Below are positions 27,508 through 35,585 of a stretch of 64,000 nucleotides of DNA, piece after piece. This DNA comes from CAIYTF01 sp963664845 (GTDB taxonomy: Bacteria > Bacteroidota > Ignavibacteria > Ignavibacteriales > Ignavibacteriaceae), in contig OY761615.1 of assembly GCA_963664845.1 (NCBI GenBank), forward strand, positions 2,976,001 through 3,040,000, read 5' to 3'. The notes beneath the pieces were generated by a model that had not been told where the DNA came from, made no database searches, and saw only the letters and a list, made by a program, of their open reading frames with translations. Each line of letters begins with the position of its first letter. The stretch's first letter is position 1. The position numbers and the translations under genes are program-made.

Positions 27508-28584
27508 GTGTTAATTCATCCCCCGCGGTACGATTGGACAGGCAGGGAGCTGGCCGTCATTGACGTTAATACCGGCAAATTAAAACAGGTCAATTTGTTT
27601 GGCAATGACCAGATCGGCTCGGTGGATCTTACTTGGGGAGCAGATTCCGCTACCTATAACAAACAGTATTATATAAAGGATCATTTGGGCAGCATCCGGA
27701 TAGCCAAAAGTTCTTCCGGTTCCATTTTATCCGCCCGCAATTATTTTCCTTATGGCGAGACGATGCAGGAATATCAAAGCGGCACAAAAAACAAGAAATA
27801 CCGTTTCACGGGCAAAGAACGCGACGACGAAACCAACCAGGATTATTTCGGAGCGAGATACTATGATTCAGAGTTGGGGAGGTGGAATACACTCGATCCG
27901 CTGAAGGAGAAATATTTGGGAATTAGCCCATATAATTATTGTGTAAATAACCCAACTTTACTTATTGATCCAAACGGAAGGTTCCCAATAGAAATCCATG
28001 CTTTGGTCATTGCTCAAGTGAAGCATGAGGTATATGGAGGAAATAGTAGTTTTTATGGTACTGCAGAACTAATTCATAATGGTATGATTGATCTTGCTTG
28101 TTATCAAGCTCAAAGCTTACATTTTGACAATCTTTCCAGTTATTCTGAAGTAATGGATTTGATTAATAGTGGTGGCGGATTTGATGAGTTGGACGATCAC
28201 ACGATTGGTGATTTTTATTCACACTCCAATTATGTTGACATTTGGAATGAAATGCAAGGAAAAGGGATGGTGTCCGGTGAAATGCCTATATTAGAGGACT
28301 TGAATATGAACAGTGATTTTGGCAAAGCTGTAAGTACTCTTTTATGGACTACTATCTGGCCAGATAATGGATCTGAAAAGGATCATGCAAAGCGATCAAA
28401 AGATAACCCGAAAGGAGATTCAAAGCTTTATAATCTTGCCATAGATGGGTATAGACGATCACTCCGACATAAATATTTGCGCAAAAGGAAAACCTCTCCT
28501 ATTAAGAAGTTACAACAACAGTCCGATGATATGAATGCAGGAATTCAAGAGCAATGGAGTGAATATGATCCATCTCAAAGGTAA
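27508..28584 (+). CDS. 5'-truncated Rhs module with Het-C/phospholipase-like tip
   Basis: Residues from about 10 to 150 are the end of an Rhs/YD core: GRELAVIDVNTGKLKQVNLF, the YIKDHLGSIR strand, YGETMQEYQ, the Rhs hallmark RFTGKERDDETNQDYFGARY and LGRWNTLDPL, ending at the conserved YNYCVNNPTLLIDPNGR, where all copies diverge. The 200-residue tip carries DDHTIGDFYSHSNYVDIWNE and later EKDHAKRSKDNPKGDSKLYN. These histidine/aspartate motifs resemble the Het-C/zinc-dependent phospholipase C fold (H-x-x-G-D-x-Y-S-H-x-N). The N-terminal thousand-odd residues of a working Rhs protein are missing and the start at 27508 is arbitrary, so this is a displaced cassette and not a free-standing gene. A secreted companion overlaps its end. 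Confidence 0.6.
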   Translation: MLIHPPRYDWTGRELAVIDVNTGKLKQVNLFGNDQIGSVDLTWGADSATYNKQYYIKDHLGSIRIAKSSSGSILSARNYFPYGETMQEYQSGTKNKKYRFTGKERDDETNQDYFGARYYDSELGRWNTLDPLKEKYLGISPYNYCVNNPTLLIDPNGRFPIEIHALVIAQVKHEVYGGNSSFYGTAELIHNGMIDLACYQAQSLHFDNLSSYSEVMDLINSGGGFDELDDHTIGDFYSHSNYVDIWNEMQGKGMVSGEMPILEDLNMNSDFGKAVSTLLWTTIWPDNGSEKDHAKRSKDNPKGDSKLYNLAIDGYRRSLRHKYLRKRKTSPIKKLQQQSDDMNAGIQEQWSEYDPSQR

Positions 28585-29317
28585 ACAATTTTATTATCTT
28601 ATTTTGCTCCTGATTGTATATTCTAACCATGCATTCCCTCAGGAATATGGAAGCCCTCTGTGGTATGCTGTACGGTCCCAATATGTGACTTTGGATAGAA
28701 AGTATTTACTAAAATATGATACCGATCATTTCCTTGAATCAAAAGATCCTTATACATGGAAATTTAACGCATATCGTGATGGAAAAGATTTTTGGTTTGT
28801 TAATGATTGCAACTCATGCAAGAGCATCCCCGACGATTATTATGCGCCTATGAGTATTTATCATTTTGATTCGATTGGAAACAAGTTATCCAAAGTAATA
28901 AAAATTGTTCATCCAGGAGGTATGTCATTCCCCAGTAATTTATATCCGTATAATTCTAAATTGATCATTATTGATTCCCGTGCTTTTTATCCTGAGCCTG
29001 AACCTTCTGTTGGACTACATGTTATAGATCCTCAAAAGCGTTGTGAAGATACATTTCTAGTTGTAAGAAAATTCTCATATCCAAAATCGGTAAATTTAAA
29101 AGACAGTCTATTATATGTCATCGTTCAGCCCTGTCGACAGAAGTTTCGGCTAATTTGGTTATTGCACTATATTTTACCTTTGAAGAATGGATATAAATAT
29201 GATGAGATACCAGAAGGGAATCAGATCCTTTATATTTATGATAAGGATTTGCGATTAAAAGAAATCCGGGAAATTCCCCTTAAAGACGATCCGGATATTT
29301 TTGAATATAATTATTGA
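28565..29317 (+). CDS. secreted hypothetical protein, candidate immunity to preceding tip
   Basis: A 250-residue protein with a signal peptide (KQFYYLILLLIVYSNHAFPQ) from ATG 28565, overlapping the Rhs tip stop by twenty bases. The mature part is rich in Tyr, Phe and Asp and reads as a mostly beta protein, without a recognised family. Its position directly behind an Rhs tip is that of an immunity protein, and export would suit a toxin acting in the periplasm or on membranes. Both points are inference. An upstream in-frame start at 28535 would put ten residues before the signal. Confidence 0.55.
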   Translation: MIHLKGKQFYYLILLLIVYSNHAFPQEYGSPLWYAVRSQYVTLDRKYLLKYDTDHFLESKDPYTWKFNAYRDGKDFWFVNDCNSCKSIPDDYYAPMSIYHFDSIGNKLSKVIKIVHPGGMSFPSNLYPYNSKLIIIDSRAFYPEPEPSVGLHVIDPQKRCEDTFLVVRKFSYPKSVNLKDSLLYVIVQPCRQKFRLIWLLHYILPLKNGYKYDEIPEGNQILYIYDKDLRLKEIREIPLKDDPDIFEYNY

Positions 29318-29410
29318 TGGTTTGAAAAAAATCCTTGTGCCTTTATTGGTAGAACAATAACCTCTATTCAGAGAGCAGCCTGTGTATCCTTACCGGGACG
29401 TACGGACAAG

Positions 29411-30670
29411 TTGAACAATGTAAACGTGAACGGGCCAATCCGTAATTTCAGCTACGACTACCGCGGTAATGTAATCAGCGACGGCAAAGTGACGGTGAAC
29501 GAATATGACCACAGGAATATGGCTTTGAATGTTACGACACCATCCGGTGTTGCAGTATACAATTATGATGATGGCGGCAACCGGTTGGCCAAGAAAGTCG
29601 GTTCAACATGGGAATATTACCTGCATGATCAGACAGGCAGGGAACTGGCCGTAATTGACGTGAATACCGGCAAATTAAAACAGGTCAATTTGTTTGGCAA
29701 TGACCAGATTGGTTCAGTGGATATTACCTGGGGAGCAGATTCCGCTACCTATAACAAACAGTATTATATAAAGGATCATTTGGGCAGCATCCGGATAGCC
29801 AAAAGTTCTTCCGGTTCCATTTTATCCGCCCGCAATTATTATCCGTATGGCGAGACGATGCAGGAGTATCAAAGCGGCACAAAAAACAGGAAATACCGTT
29901 TCACCGGCAAAGAACGCGACGACGAAACCAATCAGGATTATTTTGGCGCAAGGTATTATGATTCAGAATTGGGGAGGTGGAATACGGTGGATCCGCTGGC
30001 TGGGAAATACTTGGGTTTAAGTCCCTATAATTATTGTATCAATCGTCCTCTTAATATTATAGACCCCAATGGGATGGAAGGTATATTGTTAGATGATTAC
30101 GGAGAGGGTGGGGAGCCAAAAACAAAAAAAGTTGCTATTGATCCAGGTCATGGCGATCACAATGATAAAAATTCTCAAGTGGATCCCGGAGCTGTTAGTG
30201 GCGAAGATAAGGAAAAAGACTTGGCGTTAGCTGTTGCAAATGGAGTTTCTGCTGAACTTAAAGCAGCAGGCATTGAAGCAAGCGAAACAAGAAATGGAGA
30301 TGTAACGAATGCTGGTAAAAAATTGGTTTGGAGGGTGAAAAAGGCAGGTGAGGCAGATATTTTCGTAAGCGTACATACAAATGCGAATGACGATCCCAAA
30401 GCGAATGGTTTTTCCGTTTGTTATAATCCAAGTAGTTCAGAGTCTTTAAGTTTAGCACAATCAATTCAGAACTCAAATACTGTATTTACAAATAAAGGAG
30501 TATCGGCAAGACCAAATCTATATGTTCTAAAAGCTTTTAATGGTCCATCTGTGCTTGTTGAAGCGGGCTTTATCTCAAATAATAACGATTTAAAAAAATT
30601 GAAAACTCAATATAATCAGATCGGAAAAGATATAGCTAATGGAATTATAAAATATATAAAAGGTAAGTAA
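29411..30670 (+). CDS. 5'-truncated Rhs module with N-acetylmuramoyl-L-alanine amidase tip
   Basis: About 215 residues of YD/Rhs core (YDYRGNVISDGKVTVNEYDH through GKERDDETNQDYFGARYY to NIIDPNG) are fused to a complete Amidase_3 domain of about 185 residues. All four hallmark residues of that zinc amidase family are visible: His in IDPGHGDHND, Glu in GEDKEKDLALA, His in FVSVHTNAND and Glu in SVLVEAGFIS. The tip would cleave the peptidoglycan stem-peptide bond. The start is artificial: core homology extends back to about 29385 but is frameshifted against the third copy there. The next gene follows after one base. Confidence 0.7.
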   Translation: MNNVNVNGPIRNFSYDYRGNVISDGKVTVNEYDHRNMALNVTTPSGVAVYNYDDGGNRLAKKVGSTWEYYLHDQTGRELAVIDVNTGKLKQVNLFGNDQIGSVDITWGADSATYNKQYYIKDHLGSIRIAKSSSGSILSARNYYPYGETMQEYQSGTKNRKYRFTGKERDDETNQDYFGARYYDSELGRWNTVDPLAGKYLGLSPYNYCINRPLNIIDPNGMEGILLDDYGEGGEPKTKKVAIDPGHGDHNDKNSQVDPGAVSGEDKEKDLALAVANGVSAELKAAGIEASETRNGDVTNAGKKLVWRVKKAGEADIFVSVHTNANDDPKANGFSVCYNPSSSESLSLAQSIQNSNTVFTNKGVSARPNLYVLKAFNGPSVLVEAGFISNNNDLKKLKTQYNQIGKDIANGIIKYIKGK

Positions 30671-30671
30671 A

Positions 30672-31094
30672 ATGCGATCAAACTTTTTCTTGATTATTTG
30701 TGTATTAATTATATTTAAAATAAATATAATTGCACAAGACATTGATGTCTATTGCGGTAAATATACTGATACGACTATGGAGCATAAGCTTAGTTTCGCT
30801 ATAACTCTGGATGGAATTAAAGATTTAAATATTAAAGGTGTAAAAATTGAAAACCAGAAAGTTGGCTACAACTTATTAGGTTATTTTGGCTCATCACTGC
30901 TACTTGAAATTTATTATGATGGTTCGGACTCTTGCCGGGTGAGCATGAAAATGCTAATTCAGATGGTTGATGAGAAATTTATTAATGCAATAGGCTGTTA
31001 TGTAAAGAGTAAGTATATACAATCTACCAATACTGTTGAAATATATGACGAATTCGTTTATTCATTAGAATTTATCAGGAAAATTGATTGGTGA
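30672..31094 (+). CDS. small exported protein, candidate amidase immunity protein
   Basis: A 140-residue protein with a signal peptide (FFLIICVLIIFKINIIAQ) and a short beta-rich mature domain with two cysteines (DVYCGKY, GCYVKS) that could form a disulphide. It begins one base after the amidase-tip stop, the classical immunity position. Because the toxin would work on periplasmic peptidoglycan, an exported immunity protein makes sense. No known family is recognised. Confidence 0.55.
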   Translation: MRSNFFLIICVLIIFKINIIAQDIDVYCGKYTDTTMEHKLSFAITLDGIKDLNIKGVKIENQKVGYNLLGYFGSSLLLEIYYDGSDSCRVSMKMLIQMVDEKFINAIGCYVKSKYIQSTNTVEIYDEFVYSLEFIRKIDW

Positions 31095-31148
31095 CTATTA
31101 CCTTTATACTATTCATATTTTGGAGTAAACTCAATTTGGAGTTTGTAG

Positions 31149-31901
31149 GTGCCAGACAGCAGAAATATGTTGACGTTAGCCTCATGCCGCAATATCGATT
31201 CTCTTTCCGAGAGCTACACCTATGACCGGGATGGGAACTTTCTTGCAAAGAACCGGACCAATAAGAGGATCACTTATGCATACCGGGACAGTACCGACAG
31301 GTTGAACAATGTCAGCGTGAACGGTAAAAACCGTAATTTCAGTTACGACTACCGTGGCAACGTAATAAGCGACGGTAAAGTAACCGTTAATGCATATGAC
31401 CACAGAAATATGGCCTTGAATGTTAAGACGCCTTCCGGTGTTGCAGTATACAATTATGATGATGGCGGCAACCGGTTGGCCAAGAAAGTCGGTTCAACAT
31501 GGGAATATTACCTGCATGATCAGACAGGCAGGGAACTGGCCGTAATTGACGTGAATACCGGCAAATTAAAACAGGTCAATTTGTTTGGCAATGACCAGAT
31601 TGGTTCAGTGGATATTACCTGGGGAGCAGATTCCGCTACCTATAACAAACAGTATTATATAAAGGATCATTTGGGCAGCATCCGGATAGCCAAAAGTTCT
31701 TCCGGTTCCATTTTATCCGCCCGCAATTATTATCCGTATGGCGAGACGATGCAGGAATATCAAAGCAGCACAAAAAACAGGAAATACCGTTTCACCGGCA
31801 AAGAACGCGACGACGAAACCAACTAGGATTACTTTGGCGCGAGATATTATGATCCGGAGTTGGGAAGGTGGAATACACTCGATCCATTGAAGGAGAGATA
31901 G
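31149..31901 (+). pseudogene. Rhs core module, broken by a nonsense codon and lacking a tip
   Basis: The core reaches further upstream here than in the other two copies (ESYTYDRDGNFLAKNRTNK, YAYRDSTDRLNNVSVNG). It stops at TAG 31824-31826, where both other copies have CAG: GKERDDETN then stop instead of Gln. Beyond it the frame still reads DYFGARYYDPELGRWNTLDPLKER and ends at TAG 31899-31901 with no tip at all. Bases 31434-31756 look identical to 29543-29865, so conversion or recent duplication has homogenised the copies. Confidence 0.75.
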
Positions 31902-31909
31902 CATTCCTT

Positions 31910-31932
31910 CCCTCCCTTTGCGAAAGGGAGGG
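31910..31932. repeat. perfect palindrome at end of Rhs array
   Basis: Arms CCCTCCCTTT and AAAGGGAGGG around GCG, followed by atacagggtgggttc. It sits where the third Rhs module loses homology. It resembles the D-type palindromes elsewhere in the window but without the terminal inverted repeats. Confidence 0.55.
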
Positions 31933-32047
31933 ATACAGGGTGGGTTCTTATCCCGATTTTCCACTGCCCCCTGTTAATAGTTCATCCCTCTTTCTTATAT
32001 TACAAATTGAATTGTGCACATATATAACAACCCGGTGAGGTGTCCCA

Positions 32048-32449
32048 GTGAAAAACGGATTTAAAATTTCGGTAATATTACCAGCGTCCCCTGAAGAGAT
32101 ATATGAGGGCTGGCTGTCAGGGAAAATTCACTCGGCATTCACCGGACACAAGGCCACGGCTTCAGGTAAGGTGGGCGGTAAGTTCACGGCGTGGGATGAC
32201 TACATCTCCGGCAAGAATCTGCTCCTTGAGGAAAACAAAAAAATTGTGCAGCTCTGGCGTTCCACTGAGTTTCGCGACGATGCACCGGACTCTCTTGTCG
32301 AGATCACGCTAGATAAAGTGACAAAGGGGACAAAGCTTACTCTCCGGCATTCCAACATTCCCGATGAACAGGACCCTGCCTATAAAGAAGGCTGGCTGGA
32401 ATTCTACTTTGCCCCCATGAAAGAATATTTCGCAAATAAGGCCCGCTGA
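32048..32449 (+). CDS. AHSA1/SRPBCC domain protein
   Basis: A 133-residue START/SRPBCC-fold protein of the AHSA1 (activator of Hsp90 ATPase homologue) group: ISVILPASPEEIYEGWLS at the start, a central GGKFTAWDDYISGKNLLL, WRSTEF, LTLRHSNIPDEQ and the closing helix GWLEFYFAPMKEYF. Such proteins bind hydrophobic ligands; the ligand here is unknown. The start is GTG at 32048 with GGTGAGG just upstream. It converges on the HAD gene with a 23-bp gap. Confidence 0.85.
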   Translation: MKNGFKISVILPASPEEIYEGWLSGKIHSAFTGHKATASGKVGGKFTAWDDYISGKNLLLEENKKIVQLWRSTEFRDDAPDSLVEITLDKVTKGTKLTLRHSNIPDEQDPAYKEGWLEFYFAPMKEYFANKAR

Positions 32450-32472
32450 CTTGACCGTGAGCGCTGTACGTA

Positions 32473-33126
32473 TTAGGTGTTCCGGTCAATAGCCGAGCTT
32501 AAGTCTTCCAGGGAATCATAAACCTGCACACCACTCGTCAGAAGTGTTTCTTTGCACTGGTGACCTCCGGCAATGAGAATACAGTCTGCCCCAATTCCCT
32601 TTGCCACGTCAAAATCGTGAAGCGTGTCGCCGATCAATACAGCTTCGCCTCCGTTTAAACCAAGATCGTTTATCAGCTTTTTCCCCAGTTCCAGCTTACT
32701 CGTGGCGTAAATATTATCCAGTCCCACCATATGAGAAAAATACCCGGCAACGCCTGACTTTGTTACTACCTCTACCAGCGTATGCTGGGAATAGGCAGAG
32801 AGTATGGACTGATCGATGCCTTTATTGCGGATCTTTTCAAGCACTTCAATGGCGCAGCGGCTTAAACCGCATTCATACTTACGCAGTTCATACTGGTCCA
32901 TCCATTCCTTTCCCACCACTTCGAAAGATTCCTTTTCAAAATCAAGGCCGGTGCGTGCATAATAGTCTTTCACGGGGAAGGTGAAAATTTCCCGGTATTT
33001 CTCAATGGACAATTCCGGCAGATTTCTTTTTCTCAAAACGCCATTGATGAGTGAAGCGGAAAGGTGAAGGTCGTCGAACAACGTGCCGTTCCAGTCCCAG
33101 ATGATATGTTTATATTTTGAAATCAC
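32473..33126 (-). CDS. HAD-superfamily phosphatase, phosphoglycolate phosphatase-like
   Basis: A 217-residue haloacid-dehalogenase-type hydrolase. Motif I is IIWDWNGTLFDD (about residues 9-20), with Asn where Asp-Gly-Thr enzymes have Asp, a substitution common in this subgroup. An alpha-helical cap follows (about 20-90), then motif II ILSAYS, motif III lysine in TSKLELGKK and motif IV VLIGDTLHDFDVA. Closest in layout to phosphoglycolate phosphatase or PpaX-like enzymes; the substrate is uncertain. Confidence 0.85.
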   Translation of the reverse strand: MISKYKHIIWDWNGTLFDDLHLSASLINGVLRKRNLPELSIEKYREIFTFPVKDYYARTGLDFEKESFEVVGKEWMDQYELRKYECGLSRCAIEVLEKIRNKGIDQSILSAYSQHTLVEVVTKSGVAGYFSHMVGLDNIYATSKLELGKKLINDLGLNGGEAVLIGDTLHDFDVAKGIGADCILIAGGHQCKETLLTSGVQVYDSLEDLSSAIDRNT

Positions 33127-33853
33127 TGATGTTAACTGTTATAATGAATTATGTAAGTGAATTAGCGTGCTAAATTACTGAAAATCCGGAAAGAAGCACA
33201 ATATTCCCGCTATTTCATTAATAATTAGTGTCAGTGTCTTATTCCTGCCATGGGCTTGTGCCAACACTCCACCGCGCGTGACAAGATGATGCAGTTATTC
33301 ATGTTTAGCGCCGTTGGTGAGTGTCACATAATACATTAAGCGCAGAATTCCGCCCACAAATCTCCGTATAAACGTTAACTCGCCCTAATCCTGTCAGGAT
33401 TTGCAGGTTGGCAGTTTCATGTATAACTCCTGACGGAGTTATGTGACCCTTTGCTGAATGCTATTGCTGCCAATATGAAATCTGACGGGATTTCGAAAAG
33501 CAGCAGTAACAGCCATGTTAATCGCATTGCAAATGCGCTATGCCCCAAACCCGTCAGGGTTTGCAAATTGGTAGCATCGATCGAAGACAATGATCCGCCA
33601 ACCCCGTTCAGGGGTTGAATATGCGACATATACATAAAACAACATTCGGTTAATGGAATGATTAGAATAATATTTATTATCGAATGACCGCTCTTTAACC
33701 TCTCGCACCATACCCGTCAACAGGAAACGGTCGTGCTGCAACCATCACAGCACATGTACGGAACCTATTCGATAGCATCTATCGGATAAATTTGTCACCC
33801 CCTTTCTGCGACATCCACCAACGGGACGGAAATGACACTCTTTACAAATTTTG
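33127..33853. other. intergenic region with clustered hairpins, no gene seen
   Basis: There is no coding frame with a recognisable product. The stretch 33387-33617 holds five short hairpins: 33387-33401 (AATCC / GGATT), 33423-33442 (ATAACTCC / GGAGTTAT), 33478-33493 (AAATC / GATTT), 33546-33563 (CAAACCC / GGGTTTG) and 33599-33617 (CAACCCC / GGGGTTG). Arms differ but loops are tgtca, tgac, tgacgg, gtca and gttca. This looks like a block of REP-like elements of the type frequent in Bacteroidetes. Confidence 0.6.
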
Positions 33854-33940
33854 TTAAGTTGACACCATTGGCCTTCGGGAGAGGAGATTTAGAGGTGAGG
33901 GGTGCTGCTCAATAATTTCGCTGTTAAGTTGATACCATTG
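33854..33940. repeat. two right termini around half of a D-type core
   Basis: Right terminus ttaagttgacaccattg (33854-33870) is followed by 53 bases of D-type core (ccttcgggagaggagattt then agaggtgagg) and a second right terminus ttaagttgataccattg (33924-33940). The same order occurs at 14465-14548. This fits an element whose palindrome was itself hit by another element, with the left parts since lost. Confidence 0.65.
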
Positions 33941-34106
33941 CAGTCTGTGAAAGGGCGAAATAGCCTGATTTGTCGCTTTTTCGATGAAAAATCAGCCGGA
34001 TCGCGCAAATCAAATAAATCAAGGGTCGGTCGCTTATCTGTTTTTTTAGACGCAAATTTTCCCGATATTTTAAGGTTATATTTATTGAAATTGAAAAAAG
34101 CAGGCT

Positions 34107-35273
34107 ATGGAAGAAAATGTAGAATCAACCGGCGGCGAGAAGAACCAGTCGCCGCGCAGAAGACCTTATTATAATAACAGGAGACGTCCCGGGCCCCGGC
34201 CTCCGGCGCAGGAAGGTGAAACACCAAATCCGCCGCAGGAAGCGCAGCAGCAGGCACCGCAGCCGAGACAGGCTCCTACGCCCCCGCCTATCAGACAGCA
34301 GCAGCAGCGTCAGCCGCGTGCACCGCAGTCGCACCAGCGGCAGTTCGGCAAAATCTCCATTGTAGTTCCGCTTTTTAACGAAGAAGAGTCGCTTAAACCG
34401 CTGGCCCGCGAAATCAAAAAGGTGCTGGTTGATTACAACAGCAATTTCGAAGTCATCTTTGTTGATGACGGCAGCCGTGACCGTTCGCTGAACGTGTTGA
34501 AAGACCTTCGCAACGAGGACCGTCGCTTCAGATTTATCAGCTTCCAGAAAAATTTTGGCAAGGCAGCAGCCTTGCAGGTCGGTTTCGAAGCCGCAACCGG
34601 CGACGTGGTTATTACTATGGATGCCGATCTCCAGGACGATCCCAACGAAATTCCCAATCTTATCAAAAAGCTTGAAGAAGGATACGACATGGTATCCGGA
34701 TGGAAAAAAGTCCGCTTCGATCCTTTCATCAAGAAATCCACATCACGGTTCTTCAATATGATCACCCGCATGATGAGTGGAATAAAGATCCACGATTTTA
34801 ACTGCGGCCTCAAGGCATACCGCAAATCGGTTGTTAAGAGCGTCACCGTGTATGGTGAACTTCACCGGTACATTCCGGTTCTTGCACACTGGCAGGGTTT
34901 CACGGTTAGCGAAGTTCCCGTCCAGCATCATCCCAGAAGATATGGCAAAACCAAATATGGCATTTCCCGGTTCTTCAAAGGTTTCATTGATCTGGTAACC
35001 GTGGTTTTTGTTACCCGGTATATCAAACGCCCCATGCACCTGTTCGGTTTTCTTGGAGCAATAGCTTTTCTGATCGGTTTCGGCCTGAACGGCTATCTCA
35101 CCGTTGAAAAAATTATGAATAATGCAGCCTTAAGCAACAGGCCTATGCTCTTTCTGGGTATGCTGCTCATCATTGTCGGCATCCAGTTTTTCTCAATTGG
35201 ACTCCTCGGTGAAATGATGGTGCATAATTCTCAAAGCACAAAAGAGTATAAAATAAAAGACAAGTCCGTTTGA
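34107..35273 (+). CDS. GtrB/DPM1-like membrane glycosyltransferase, family 2
   Basis: A 388-residue polyprenyl-phosphate sugar transferase. The GT-A domain starts at about residue 82 (KISIVVPLFNEEESL), with VIFVDDGSRDRS, QKNFGKAAALQVGFE, the metal-binding DADLQDDPNEI and the loop NCGLKAYRK; two C-terminal membrane helices (GFLGAIAFLIGFGLNGY and MLFLGMLLIIVGIQFFSIGL) complete the GtrB/ArnC plan. The first 80 residues are odd: a disordered tract of Arg, Pro and Gln (RRRPYYNNRRRPGPRPP, then many QQQ), not part of the family. It probably starts the surface-glycan gene block. Confidence 0.9.
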   Translation: MEENVESTGGEKNQSPRRRPYYNNRRRPGPRPPAQEGETPNPPQEAQQQAPQPRQAPTPPPIRQQQQRQPRAPQSHQRQFGKISIVVPLFNEEESLKPLAREIKKVLVDYNSNFEVIFVDDGSRDRSLNVLKDLRNEDRRFRFISFQKNFGKAAALQVGFEAATGDVVITMDADLQDDPNEIPNLIKKLEEGYDMVSGWKKVRFDPFIKKSTSRFFNMITRMMSGIKIHDFNCGLKAYRKSVVKSVTVYGELHRYIPVLAHWQGFTVSEVPVQHHPRRYGKTKYGISRFFKGFIDLVTVVFVTRYIKRPMHLFGFLGAIAFLIGFGLNGYLTVEKIMNNAALSNRPMLFLGMLLIIVGIQFFSIGLLGEMMVHNSQSTKEYKIKDKSV

Positions 35274-35585
35274 GTTCTTTATTGATGCAGCGAAGCTCTT
35301 TATATAACAAAACGCGACGAATCGTTTCAACTGCTGGCAGCAGGCGAAGCGCACTTTTTTTGTTGAGCAGAAGAACGTTGTTCCCGGTTCATAAAAACGA
35401 CCCCAGCGTGATGACAATGCACAAGTATCTTCCTGATCTGGGAAGACCTATCTCCGTTATGGCAAGGAAATTTCTTTCGCATAATGTTGCAAAAGTTCCG
35501 TCCGGCTTAACAGAAGTGATCCATCCACGCAAGTTACCGTATTCAAAATCTTTGTTACATTCAATTCCAAGGCGTAAAAAACCTC
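35274..35585. other. gap with no supported gene
   Basis: One plus-strand frame stays open (TTG 35270 to 35596), but it is arginine- and serine-rich, overlaps both neighbours and shows no recognisable domain, so I do not call it. No repeat or hairpin was noticed. Confidence 0.4.

Noticed and set aside
27508..30670. Three complete Rhs toxin genes
   Set aside because: All three lack the N-terminal and most of the YD-repeat region, the starts are arbitrary and homology begins at different points, so they are cassettes and not full genes.
31905..31990. Terminator after the third Rhs module
   Set aside because: The palindrome is perfect but no T-run follows; it matches dispersed repeats instead.
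33902..34174. 90-codon plus-strand frame before the glycosyltransferase
   Set aside because: It begins in a repeat terminus, overlaps the glycosyltransferase start and has no protein-like pattern.
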